Below are positions 1 through 12,800 of a stretch of 64,000 bases of DNA, one piece after another (position 1 is the stretch's first letter; the number at the start of each line of letters is the position of its first letter). The position numbers and the translations under genes are program-made. Location: assembly GCA_032622095.1 (NCBI GenBank), contig CP136066.1, positions 100,711,319 through 100,775,318 of the forward strand, in the 5' to 3' direction. The notes beneath the pieces are model-generated. The model was given only the letters and a program-made list of their open reading frames with translations, searched no databases and had not been told where the DNA came from. Origin of the DNA: Siphonodentalium dalli (lineage: Eukaryota > Mollusca > Scaphopoda > Gadilida > Siphonodentaliidae).

Positions 1-1200
1 ACAGCAGACAATAATGTTCCGGATATATGTGAACAATGAACTGTTTACCCAAGTTGGTTGACATTTTGGAAGTCATCTTGAGTAATTTGCTCTATAATGA
101 CCTTAGTGTGACACATTTACATTAGACCAAAACGATAAACACCGTTCATATCAAAGTTAGTTACAGTTTACTTTTAATAAAAATGATCAAAACATGAAAA
201 GTTAATTTTGCCGATATTTATGTCAAGTGTGTGAGAGTAAAATCCAATATTTCTGGTAATGTCAGTGGTTACAATCCTAAAACTTAACCAAGGTGAATCA
301 GACATGTTAGTTTTCAATGGATATAAGGCAGAATAGCCAATTTACTTCATCAACCACAGATTGTAAGCGATTGCAGTGAACGCTGGGGCAATACATATAC
401 AATATTTACAATTTTCCATATTTTGGCGGCCATTTTGGCGGCCATTTTGATCCAAAGTAACAATTTTGGTTCCAATGACTTGGAATATTAACGGGTAATG
501 GTATGTCTCACTTACAAAACACAGTTCTGTTCATTCCTTGTTGAAATGTGACTAGAATCTCAATTGTGATTTTTTTGTGAAAATTTTATACCGCTTCCTG
601 TAAAGTCAAATTTTTGAGGGATCGGAAGGGCCTAGGACCCAAAGAATTTCTTATTTCATTGCCCCAATGATCAGTTAATATAAACAATACAAAATAAAGT
701 CACAATTCTCAATCAGTTCTAAACAGCAGAAACTGATATAGAAGATATTAGTGAAAAAGTGTCACATTTTCCACTTCCGGTGGCCATTTTGGCGGCCATT
801 TTAAATATATGAAATTTATTCCTACAAATAAATAAGGAGTACTCAATTATCAATAGAATGGCATATCGCACGACGTAATACCTCATAAACTTCCTGATTA
901 ATTGCGAATTGAAATTTACCTGGTTAGATATTCAACGTTGGCGGCCATCTTGGATTCAAAGACCGATAACTCTATAAAGCCCCCATCGCCAGATGGCAAA
1001 CAACCGGCAAATTGAAGTACTGATATAGTTCTACAAAGATATCATAACCACCAAAAATCCGCATAGGGGGGAGGGGGGTCTACATGCAGCTCAAGCTCTC
1101 TAACGTTAGATCACGTTAACGCTTAACCGGCCGATGCATTTGACTGTTTCAGACGTCTTGGCGATATCTCGGGCACCGATGCTAATTTATCTTCACGTTG
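1..1200. repeat. Old repeat-derived region with GGCGGCCATTTTG motifs
   Basis: The motif recurs at about 421-450, 776-802 and 938-955 within otherwise similar contexts, suggesting two to three degenerate ~350 bp units. No gene seen. Confidence 0.5.
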
Positions 1201-1315
1201 AAACTTGATAATTAATGAGCGTGTGTATATGAGGCGCGTTTATATACTTGAGTGGAAATCAAATAGGGTTAAACTGGCGGATTTTTACGGACGAAATTTG
1301 ATGCATAGGGTATCT

Positions 1316-1361
1316 CGGTATCCGCTGGGCCGATTTCCCGGTATCCGCTGGGCCGATTTCC
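1316..1361 (+). repeat. 23-bp perfect tandem duplication
   Basis: CGGTATCCGCTGGGCCGATT plus TCC occurs twice in a row. Confidence 0.95.
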
Positions 1362-1489
1362 AACAGTTTTGGGGTATTGGTGTTTGACCCCACCTGATCT
1401 TGACCTTCAAAATGGTCAATTCAAGGTCAAAACCCGGACGAAGTCGGGTCACCTTCTAGTTGTATATATATAGGCCCTACACATGTATT

Positions 1490-2650
1490 TGCGGGACCGG
1501 AATCGGCACTTATTCGAATTGAATCATGTGAAAGAGTAACAAGATTAGTTATGTATAAAAAGTTTCATATTGGTACAGCAGATAACATGCCGGTGTTGCC
1601 TTCTTGTGAAATATTGAGCGATTTCTGATTTTGGGGTAAAATAGGCTTTTTCGTGAATGAAACCAGTGAAAAATGGAATCCAGTTAAGTAAATAACATTT
1701 ACGTCTATTTTTGGATGGGAACGCAACTAAACAATAGAGGGTGTCATGTTCACATTTTGTAAGATAATTTTGGAGTATGTCAATGCTCTGTGGTTCGTTT
1801 TTTGGGGTAAAAAATGTATTTTTGTGAAAAATGAGAGAATTTTGGGATCGATCACAACATGATATGCATCATTACTTATTATGCATGCCATTTATTTAAA
1901 AAAAAAGCTTCGTTTGTCAACAATTCAGATGTAAGTAATATATATGATAAGGCGTTGTTGGAATAAAGCAGGACCAATGGTTACCAGGGTTATTTGTTTT
2001 TATTTATTAATAAAATCAGTGAAAACTTGAATCCAGCTATCCGAACAACACACCCTCCCTTATTTCTATATATCAACTGGCCCAATGGAATCGGCCATTA
2101 ATCCAATTGAATTATGTGGAAGAGTAACAAGACGAATACTATATCAACATACTAGTCTTGATAGAGTGCATAACATGCGGATGTTACCTTCAAATGAAAT
2201 GTTGTACGATTGTTTATTTTTTTGGGTTAAATAGGCTTTTTCGTAAATGGAAACAGTGAAAAATGGAATCCAACTGCCTAAATAACATTTTCCTCTATTT
2301 CTGTTTGGGAATTTAACTAAATAACAAAGTGTGATCATGTTCACCTACCATAAGATAATTATCGGGTACGTCAATTTTCGGGGATTCGATTTTCGGGTAA
2401 AAAAAATGCTGTTTTGTGTGAAACATGAGAGAATTGTGGAATCACCACTTACAAGGTAGTAAACATTAATGCAGACATTTCTTATTATAGCAATTCCCAG
2501 TTTTATCAAATTATAGTTTATGTTTTTAATATAATTAATAAATATAATAATGTGCTGGTGGACACATGTAGGCAGGTTCTGATGTTACCACGGCAATACG
2601 TTATTAATAATAAATGAGCGAAAACTGGAATCCGGGTTTCTGAATAGCCC
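1490..2650 (+). repeat. Tandem dimer of a ~575-bp interspersed repeat
   Basis: Copy 1 (about 1490-2060) and copy 2 (about 2070-2650) share the order GAATCGGC..., GAGTAACAAGA, GGCTTTTTCGT, AGTGAAAAATGGAATCCA, CTAAATAACA, GTTCAC...AAGATAAT and ATGAGAGAATT. Identity is moderate. A third copy lies inverted at 16420-16985. No coding capacity. Confidence 0.85.
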
Positions 2651-2660
2651 AGAACTCGAC

Positions 2661-3238
2661 AGAAGGTTGTGGGGGTATACTGGGATCAGCTTGACTGTCC
2701 ATCCGTCGTCCGTCCGTCGTCCGTGGACACAAATTTGTCCTGAGTTTTTCTCAGTTGTTTTTTTTTATTATTTTCTGTGAAACTTTCCCAGCATTTATTA
2801 TTTTACGTCAATTTTTTTAAACTTGGAACATATATTTAGTACCATGGGAACCTGTGCACTTGCAATTATGACGTATGTGTGACTTTCTTTGGTGGAGTTA
2901 TCTCCCTTTTTTTCGCTGGTACATGAATTCGTGGATCAGATATCATTTTTATGCATATCAACAAGTCCTACAGTGCTGCTGACAAAAATTATGTGTGTAC
3001 TACTGTGAAATTAGACCCCAAGGTATTCCTGCGCTGAAAGCACATCACGTAATCATTACCATAATACCTACCAGCTTCATTTCAAACTTTGGCCAAGTAG
3101 GTATTTATTGTATTATGCAGTCTGCATGTCGTTACTGGCAAACAAATAGCCTTTCAAAGAAACCAATGCATTGAGCATTGTTATGTAAACTATGATAGCC
3201 GACATCAGATGATGTAGCATATCAAATTCGTTTCGGTG
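2661..3238. other. Gene-free spacer with a GTCCGTCCGT-type stretch
   Basis: 2697-2735 holds CCGTCGTCCGT duplications followed by GGACACAAATTTG, a pattern common in invertebrate interspersed repeats. Nothing else recognised. Confidence 0.5.
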
Positions 3239-3246
3239 AATGAATG

Positions 3247-4336
3247 CAGGGACGTGGCTAGAGGGTCTCTGTTGGGGGGCTGTCCACCTTGGGAAATTCC
3301 AACTTCACCCCCCTTGATTGAGAATCAGACCAAACACAAATGTTGCATAAATCCATTTGCACCCCCTTGTACCTCAATGCTCAGGTCCTATATATTCATA
3401 AGCCAAGGTTCCATATTCCCGGTATGAGAACGTTCAAATATTTTAACCTGAAAAATGCACCAAAAAAAAAAACACCTACTGGTCTAATTCCAGAAAAATG
3501 CACACGGCTACGGACAAGAGACCAGGACACACCGGGCCGACCATGGGTTTTCGGCCTGGTGTGAGAAAAAAATTAAAACTATACAAGAAAATCGCAAATC
3601 CTAGCATCTAGACTGGCCTCAACTGAAGTTTTCCTGGTGTTGGAAATTTCAAACCTGATACTCCCCTCAGGTTGGAAAATTCTTCAACTAATGACCATTT
3701 CTGTCCACAAGTTTGACCATATGTGGTAAAATATTGTTTTGCTGAACTAATTATCAGTTTTGTATTGGCCATGGGGAGGGGCAATGACACACCGGTCCGA
3801 CCATGGTTCGGCCCTCTTGTGCGAAAATTTTTTAATCTGAACAAGAAAATCGCAAATTCCTAGCATCTAGACTAGCCTCAAGCCTTCTTACAGTTGGAAA
3901 TTTCAAACCCTACACCCCACTTAGGTTGGAAAATTCCAATGACAATGTTGACCAAATGTATGACAATATTGTTTTCTTAAATTAACTAGAAGTTTTTTAC
4001 TGGCCACGGGGGAGGGACCAGGACACAAGCTTTCCAAGTGTTGGAAATTTCCAACCTGTCACCCCCCTAAGGTTGGAAAATTTCCAAATGATGACCATTT
4101 CTGTCCAATTTTTTTACCCAAAATAGGAGCATATGCAAATATTGGTCCAAAAACAATAAATTCCCCCCAATAAATTGTTTTATAATCAAACTACAAGAAC
4201 ATTTTCAACATATTGTTGGTGTGAAATTTCCAACTAATGTTTTGGCAGGTATGAAATTTCCAACTGTTGAAAAATTTGACCAAAGTTGGGGGGGGGGGTG
4301 AGACACCCCCCAAACCCCCCTGTCGCCACGTCTCTG
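3247..4336. mobile_element. Non-autonomous hAT-like element with perfect 8-bp TSD
   Basis: Terminal inverted repeats CAGGGACGTGGC (left) and GCCACGTCTCTG (right) are flanked on both sides by AATGAATG (3239-3246 and 4337-4344). An 8 bp duplication and CAG...CTG ends are hallmarks of hAT transposons. The 1,090 bp interior has no transposase. It is built of about three degenerate ~250 bp direct repeats (start near 3515, 3775, 4015) carrying GGTTGGAAAATTCC motifs. Confidence 0.88.
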
Positions 4337-4599
4337 AATGAATGATAATGTATTGAAAAAGATTACGCTTCATCTCGTCTTCTTTGTTTTTCTATACATA
4401 AATTTTACGGCTTTTAGAAAACAGACCTTAATGTCCGATCTTTATTTCCATCTCGTATATTATATGGGTTTTTTGTTCATTCAACGCAAGAGTCGACTAT
4501 TTTGTTGGTTGTTGATTTTCTTTGTATAGCAAAAGCACGAAATCAACGAATAACTGACCCCCGCGAATTAAAAGGATTTTTCAGTAAAGCATTTCTATG

Positions 4600-4920
4600 T
4601 CGAAAAATGGCAATATCTACCAAAACGACTTCGACTGAACTGAACGTCCCAGGTGCGAAGTTTCCCATTATGGTTATCTGTGCCAAGATTTTAAAAAAAT
4701 GACTGGAAAATGACGAAATACAGACTCGGACATAAAATGCGTCCCAGGATGTACGATTCTATGTCGAAAAAGGGCAATAACCGCCAAAGTGAGCCCGACC
4801 GACATCAAACTCGCAAGTGCGCAGGTTCCCATGCAGGTTGATATGTGTGCCAAGTTTAAAATGACAGAATACATGCAGGCTTGGACAAAGTCCCGCGGAT
4901 GTAATGTCGGTGGGAAATAA
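4600..4920. repeat. Two degenerate ~170-bp direct repeats
   Basis: TCTATGTCGAAAAATGGCAA (about 4597) and TCTATGTCGAAAAAGGGCAA (about 4760) start matching blocks that continue through GCGAAGTTTCCCAT / GCGCAGGTTCCCAT and a GTGCCAAG block. Confidence 0.75.
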
Positions 4921-5559
4921 AAGACCGATAGGCCACACATTAATGTAGCTTTATTGGATCGGTAGCTTTTTTAGAAATGTAAAATTTGATTCCTGGAACA
5001 ACCATTGGCTGCTGACAAAACAGTAGCGATGGTATAGTAGGTGTGGCGTCTTGTTGTTGTGGGTTTTGTGAAAATTTGTCGTTATATAAGTACTAGCTAG
5101 CCATGTCGCCCGCTGGGTTTCACACAATCAGTCCACTGACCAATTAGCTCATTGCGTTGTACCAAGGTTGGTCTCTACTCATTACGCATGGCTATATTCT
5201 ATTCTTCTCTACGATGTATATATAGTTGGACGATCGTTCATAATTTTGATAGACCATGGCTACCCCTCATTCATTCACTCACATGCATGTAGTACATTAC
5301 ATTGATATGTGCACAATTTGTCATAAGTCAAATTCTCCTATTGTGTGCGTGGTTTGGGAGAGGTTTTGGGTGCTTCTTAAAAACACTTTTATGAATAATT
5401 ATCACCGTTAATTCGTCAATTATATCCTCCTAATCACATATACAACCTCGCGTGACACGACCGTGCTACTCTGAGTGAAAATAAATCGCCAGATAAATAG
5501 TGAACCCAGATTAAGTATATTTCGCTATATATTCAATCGTGTGTGTATTGGTTGTAAAA

Positions 5560-6340
5560 ACACACATGTCAGATTCGAATTTGTTCAAAGTCCGGTCATT
5601 TTTGACCGGATGTGTGCCCCTTTCTCAACTTTGTCCAGTTTTGCGGTTGATAAGTTCAAGATGATTTTTGACATAACATGTTGGCATGTGGATCGCATTT
5701 GAGATACACAGTACATCAAGTTCGCTTTTGATTATGGTCTGATATTAGTTGATGCAGTTATCAGTCGGAATTATGCCCCTTTTCAACTTAGAATCTACAT
5801 TTTTTTGGGGATGATAACTTGACGACTAACGCTAGACAGAATTGTTGAAAGACACAATCATGTCGTCTTCTGATTTGGTGATGGTACGTTGATTGTTGGC
5901 TGAGTTCTGCCTCTTGCTCGACTTAGAAATCAAGTTTTGTTTCAGGTTGTTCGATCTGGTATGTAATTATTACTAATTAACGTTTGAACAAAAATACTGG
6001 CCAAGTTCGACCGAAAATGGATCACGGCCTGATGATTTTTGACAGAGTTATGCATCTTTTCACACTTAGAAATAATTTCGGTTATCCGGATGATAACTTG
6101 AACAGAATTTCTTGTTAGTGGGTAAACGGTTTACAGTTCAGAAAACACAGGTCAAGTTGGAATGTTGTCATGGTTCAATGATTTTGATGGAGTTATGCGC
6201 CTTTGTTAAGAATCATCATATTGGTGATGCCTAAATGATAACTTGAACAAACTTCAAAAGAAACTTTTGATATCTGGTATATGTTCCACCTTTGAGAACA
6301 CACAGGTCATAGTCAAGATGGAATCAAATTTTCCACATTT
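5560..6340. repeat. Degenerate tandem array, ~165-180 bp period
   Basis: About four to five units share ACACAGGTCAAGTT, TGATTTTTGACAGAGTTATG, CCCCTTTTCAACTTAGAAAT and GATGATAACTTGA in that order. Heavily diverged. No gene. Confidence 0.75.
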
Positions 6341-6640
6341 CGGATCTTTTTTCTTATTCGTAGCCAACGCCACAATAGTCACATCTTAAGCGGACGTGGG
6401 CTCACCAACATTTTTTATTTCATAACTTGTATACGTAAATGGGCCACAGTCATCCTTTTACATGGGATGTTATTAGTGGGGCGGATAGATGAAAATTTGT
6501 GCATGTTCTGGTAAAAGTGCAACATTTGGCACACATCTGAAACACATGAATAGTAATTTTGGATATCATGCCAAGCTGGAAATTTGTCATGGTTGACATG
6601 GCAACCATTTTGGTGAAAACGGTTGTTTTCCTCCCATTTT

Positions 6641-6694
6641 GGGTCTATTCTCATTGCACACGCGCGTGCGATTAATCGCAGCGTTTTTTAAGGT
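6641..6694. repeat. Left 54-bp TIR
   Basis: Exact reverse complement of 7771-7824. Confidence 0.92.
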
Positions 6695-7770
6695 GCGTGT
6701 TAACATAACACAGAGCGATTCGTCATCAATTACCTTCCTCAAACAACCACGTCCTATTCGTGACCAATCATCTTATGCAATCAACCTCGTCATCGAGATA
6801 GCCGTTACAGAGAATGGCATGGTTCACTCGGTCACATATACTATCCGGGTACAATCATTCTCATAACTGATGGGCGATAAAATAATAAATGAAGTACGGA
6901 AAGGAAATGGCTTGGAAAGAAGTTTCCAACGTATAGCTAGCATCAGTGGTGATTTTTGTAGAATTCAGTCGAATTATATTACCTGTCAGTCTCGCGCAAC
7001 ACTGTACCCAAGATTGTGAATATATAGATTGATAGTAATGTGCCGTTTAGCATGTGCGATTACTGATGATAAGCCGCCAATGGCGATCAAATTGAAATCA
7101 ATCGCTCATGCATGCGAACAGCGTCCTGGCGACAGAATTCGACCTGAAACAATGCGTGTGTGACTCTTAAGGTCGAATTCTGAGTCCCATCACTTATTCT
7201 ATTTGAATGGTGGTTCGTCAATTATAGTACCGCGTTGTCGCTGTTGCCAGCGGCTATACAAATGAGCACTCGATGCTATAATGTAAAATGTTGAAAGATC
7301 TAATTCAACCACTTGCATCGTACACTTTTGATAATCTTGAGTGATATAATAACAATTATATACATAAAACTCCTGTAATCTGGGTTGTGATCGTACTATA
7401 TAGTGTTATATACGTTTCAAGCTGGAATAAAATATGCATATTCAAGTATGCCCAACTACATGGAATTGAACCCTCTATTTCTAATCATAATTAGCTAGAT
7501 ATAATTGTGTCCTCAAAACTTATGTCATTTTGATGGCATGGCTCGTTATACTCAACTTATACCTGAGTAAATCTAACTGAGGAAAATTAGAGTTAATGTG
7601 TTAGCATATATAGGCCTGTATGTGGTCACTCCCAACCGAAAGTACTTTATCATCCTCCAACCTACCCTAGACATGTGTATGAATGTGTTCGTCAGACCCC
7701 CACCCCTATTGGGGGAACTCTTAGCAGTGGGAGGAAGGAATGCCATCGAACACACATATAGAGCCGCTCG

Positions 7771-7824
7771 ACCTTAAAAAACGCTGCGATTAATCGCACG
7801 CGCGTGTGCAATGAGAATAGACCC
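7771..7824. repeat. Right 54-bp TIR
   Basis: Exact reverse complement of 6641-6694. Confidence 0.92.
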
Positions 7825-9836
7825 TAAGCCATTGTAAATTACGGTTGACCAGTAACTGCCAGAAACACTGCTATGTTGGTCGGACATGTATCAGACTGTA
7901 TACCCGTTGACAACAGTATCTTATATATGATGGGTAAATTCAAAATAGCGGATTAAATGGCAGCCATTTGAGCGAAATTGCAGTTCTTAAATACTATAAG
8001 TTATGTATTGCCTGTATCCCAATTGTGGTGGAATGCGTGTACATTTCTTTTATTTCAAACATGAAAATTGCATAGACAAAACACCAATCAATGACTCCCG
8101 GCTATGGGTCATGTGTCAGGAAAAAACCTGTTTCCATGTCAACGATATCATATATGCACATACTAATCAGCTAATATTTTGTTCCAATGACCATTAATTA
8201 GGCAACACAACAAGCATCTTCGTGATACAAAATTATTTCAGTATTGATTCTTAAACTTTACCCATTCATTGCATATATACTACTAGTCTTTTGAAGGATT
8301 GAGAAACCATGCTCGCATTTTATTTAGTGTACTCCTTGACAACCGTTTGTATAGAACTGATTACTCTCCTTTAACCGTTAAAGGGTGTTCAATGTAAATT
8401 TCTATAGGGACAGACTGACACTCGAAAATATAGATATAGATTAGTATATCTTAATTAGTTTTCGACATATTACTATCATGATCGGAGGAATATTAAAAAA
8501 TATATGAATATTAGAATTGAACTTAATCTTGGCATTTAAGTGCCCATGTATATGACATTGAAGCCAGTTACCGAATACCAGCGGTGCTGTAGCTCACCAG
8601 CTGAAAGCCTTCCGACGTACATCAGAAGAGCGCACGTACAAATGTACTAGAGAACAAACCCGCTCTAATGTTCCTTCCTAGCGACCTGCGCATATGTGTT
8701 TTGTCTGTATACATCGTGTTGCATACAGCTAGGTCAAAATGTAACTGACACCATAATGAAACGACCATGCTCGTAGAAAAGGTGACATCACCAGTGACCC
8801 GAGAAATATATGATACCCTCACTTTGATCATTATTTTAAATGAAATCCAGATCTCACAAATAAACTAACGCCGGTATTCCATCTATTGATGTCTTGGCGT
8901 CTTCTAGCTGTATACATTGTTCACCAACAATGACTTTATATTTACGAAGATGCGCTCGAGCATATAATCTGAAATTTCGTAATGAACTGCATGTCGTATT
9001 TATGTGACATGCAGCTGCACCTATTTATTATGACGCAATTATACAAATGTTAAGCTTTCATAACAGTTTAGGTTGACAGTCAGGAATGCGGGTGCGCATG
9101 TTGATCGGTACACAATAATATGAATCTTATGTGAGCCCCTCTCCCTGGAAACAGCTACTATAGTGAATACTAGCAGGGTTATCCGGCGTTGCCCAGATTA
9201 AAGTGAAACCCTTTGTGGATATTTGGTGGGAATAGAGAATACTCTTGCTCTCAAAGTGTTACACGTATTCTCATAAATTGTATATCCAAATGGCACCGCA
9301 AAACACGATTCTTACACATGGAATATAAGTAGTGGCTCACCTTGTCAGGCCGGAGCGATTATTATTTTGTTTATCGCGTTTAATCCGTCCCACCAATAAA
9401 GAAGTATTTATTTATTTACAACTACGTATACTTCAGACGTTATAGCATGAATCATGAACATCATAAACACATTAGTTCGAAAAATTAAAAGACGACAATT
9501 GTGTTTTACATAGAGATGTATCAATCTGATCTAGTTTATCATATCTTTCATGAAGATACGGATGTTTTAAAGATATGTCCAGGTGCTCCTCTGTTCTGGC
9601 TAATCATTTTCGGGAGAGAAGTAGCATATAAGTGGCCCGCACTTGTTCTTCAATCCCGTTGCCGACTGTGTGTATTTATATGCATATATGGCGAATAAAT
9701 ATGTTTTAACCAATCATTTTCAGTTTAAAAGAATTGATGTTATGCATGTATAGCAACTACATGTGTCCGACACAGCGAGATTTTTAGTTGTTTATGTTAG
9801 GCGATAAGTCTGTTCTAAAAATGAAAGAAATCTTCT
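7825..9836. other. Gene-free stretch
   Basis: No convincing exon, RNA gene or repeat structure was recognised. Scattered short open frames only. Confidence 0.5.
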
Positions 9837-9838
9837 TA

Positions 9839-12800
9839 GTCCAGGAGATATTGGTAGACCTCTGCACCCCCCCCCCCCAGGACTTAACTTCATCCCACTA
9901 ATTTTCTTCCTTAAGGTCTCCTCTAATTTTTTTCACTTGTTAACAAGAAAAAAAAGTGGCCGCAGAGACTCCAGACAAGATGGCGTCCATCATGGCGGCC
10001 ATTTTTTTTATATGCACCAGGTCTCTTTGATCGCCGTTATAGTAAAGATGATGTCACATGCGGTCTTGTTTTCCGTTCGATTCGTTATGGTAATATACAA
10101 CCCTTACAAATTAGCCAAAAATCCGACACAAAAATCCAATATGGCCGCCGAAATGTGAAAATTTGCTATTTTTTGGACATTTCACCACCTTTCGTTTGTC
10201 TCTGTGGGAAAATATTGGCACCTTGACGCGATTTTATACATTTATCGTCTAGAAGAGTCATTGACGAACACACGGGGACCATAATATATATTCCTTGACG
10301 GATATTTTTGTCCGATATCACGTTTTCCCAAATGCCGGTATAATCCGGTCAAAGCCAAAACGACGCTAATAACGCAATGTCTGTTTCGAATCAATGAGTG
10401 TTATTGCTATTATTACTCCAGCCATGATTATATATGTGCAGGAGATACTCGGGCTATGATTCCTCTTATACCTGAGTTGAGGAATATTCACCCAAATCCA
10501 AGATGGCGGCCAAAATGGCCACCAGAAATAGAAAAATCGCCGAAAATCGCTGATTTTAACATCAGTGAAAGTTATTGTCACGACAACTCCACACCTGCTT
10601 CCTATTGTGAGTTGGGAACACTTAGTCGAATAACTTTCCTTATATTGCATCCAAATAAAAGTCCCCCAAATCCCCCACAATGGCCGACAAATTTTGAAAA
10701 ATCACCGAAATTCCCTCATGTTCACATCATTTGGCATTATTGCCGAGAAAACTCCACACATGCTGACAGTTAAGTTGTAAATACTGAGGTGAAGTAATTA
10801 CCTTGCATTTGATGACGGAAATTGTTTTCCAAATCGAAGATGGCGGCCAAAATGGCGTCCGAACTTTGAAAACAAGCTTACATTCCTTTACTTTCTTACT
10901 ATGTGCGTTATTGTTACGCGAATTCTACCCATATGGAACATTGATATGAAGTATTCATATGGAACATTGATATGAAGTATTCATTTGAGTTTGGCCAACT
11001 CTCACAATCAAGATGACTGCCAAACTGGCGGCCAGAAATAGAAAAGAAGTCGAAATTGTCACATACTAATTTCAACTTTTTGTCATAATATCAATATGTA
11101 TGCATTGGACGAAACGGTACATAAGCCATCTATTAGTTCCAACATAGGTCGTCGCCTTCTGGAAGGATGAAAACCCACAATAATCGCGATGTGGCATTTA
11201 GAAATCCATTCTCCACTAAGCGCCCATAATGGCCGTAACCCTATATGGGTGCACCGAATAGTCATATTATGACTTCCAAGAATCAAAACAACAGTACCTG
11301 AGCTTATTCTGATTTGCCACATTCAGCATTATCTGGATCAGCATCCGTCTCGTCACATTAATCTATCTCGCTCACTCCAACACAGTTTCTACACTTCTTG
11401 GTAGAAGGGTCCCACTAATCGGAATGTTTCAAACAACACATATGCCGGTGTCAAGCTCACGTCTTTGTCTCGAAAGCTGGGAATTCTTATCCTTATTCTT
11501 GGCGAGCTTCATTCGTGGTAGCTTATGGTATAATTCAGATGCTACATATGGGATCTGAGCGTCATCTTGCGTGATAAACTACAAAGGTGTGCGGTCGATG
11601 CGTATACTAGCTTCAGAAGGATCTCTCTATCTGCGTGTATTTCAGATTTGGTTATCTAATGTGGATAACAAACTGTACATCTGGTGATCTTCCCATCCAG
11701 CCACTTCTCAATATATGGTTCATCAATTCACATATTCACGCACTGACGTAGCCGGAGAACTGCTGTATATGGCTTCGAATGTTGAAAGCCTAACTTTTGA
11801 CGGATGCCTTTCTGCTAAGGCGTAGAAGACCATAATGCATAATATACCCACACTTCTTGACCATGATCAGAAGAACAGTCCTGGTGGCGTCCATCAATCG
11901 TCCTCACCGTACATATCCAAGCAGATAATAACAATACATGCGGTGCTAGTTTGTGGGCATGTGTCATGGTGTAGTCTTCAGGACGATGCATTTTATAGTT
12001 ACCGATAATATGTCATACTCACGCTGGGTGGTGGTCGGTATGGTTCAAGAAAGTACAATGCCATCAACACAAGGGTGAAACGTTCAACGCGAAGAACATC
12101 TAGAGGAATGTTACTTTGATGAGATCTTACATTCAAAACCATTGTCCTGCATGGGACATCTCAACTACTATATTCTAAAGTTATATAATATAAAGCTATA
12201 TGATCATAAAGGTCACGTTCACCAACGTCCACATCCATTGCCATCGAGACTATAAATTGTTCTTTAAACACACAGTGAAATAAATGCACCACAGTTCCTG
12301 ACATTTTCTTATATAATACCGTCCACATACTGACACTAACCCTGAGAGATCATAACAACAATGCATACCTTCATTCCATAAAGACATTATCCTTTAGTCC
12401 ATCCGACTGGCTATGATAGTATTATCCAGACAAAATTATACGTCTGGTCATGTTGATTCAGAACGGCCTTGAAACGGATGTGGAAATACAATCTTACCAC
12501 ACCAAAAAGTTCAACACGCATGACATCCTATATTGAAACATGCACATGGTGTAGGGTTGTATACCGTGGCCCATTTCATTCCCACTGTCATGGCGCATGT
12601 CCACAAACTAGCACCGCGAGTATTGTTCTTCTCTGCTGGGAGCTATTCAACGAGACGACTGCGGGACGTCACACAGTTTTCTTAGGATCATGATCAAGAA
12701 GTGTGGGTAGTCGGTACATTATGGTCTTCTCCTTAGCAGATAGGCATCTGTCCAAGGGAATGAGACAGCTAGCTACCTCCGAAACACTGCCGAAGTTGTC

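Larger units (their letters stand above)
6641..7824. mobile_element. Element with perfect 54-bp terminal inverted repeats
   Basis: 6641-6694 and 7771-7824 are exact reverse complements, beginning GGGTCTATTCTCATTGCACA and containing ACGCGCGTGCGATTAATCGC. The interior has no transposase, plus a short inner inverted pair (GAATTCGACCT 7136-7146, AGGTCGAATTC about 7171-7181). No convincing target duplication is seen, so the superfamily is not assigned. Confidence 0.85.

Noticed and set aside
8581-8660. Possible tRNA-like stretch (GGTGCTGTAGCTCACCAGCT)
   Set aside because: The D-arm-like phrase is followed by no anticodon stem or T-arm (no GGTTCRA box) at the right distance.
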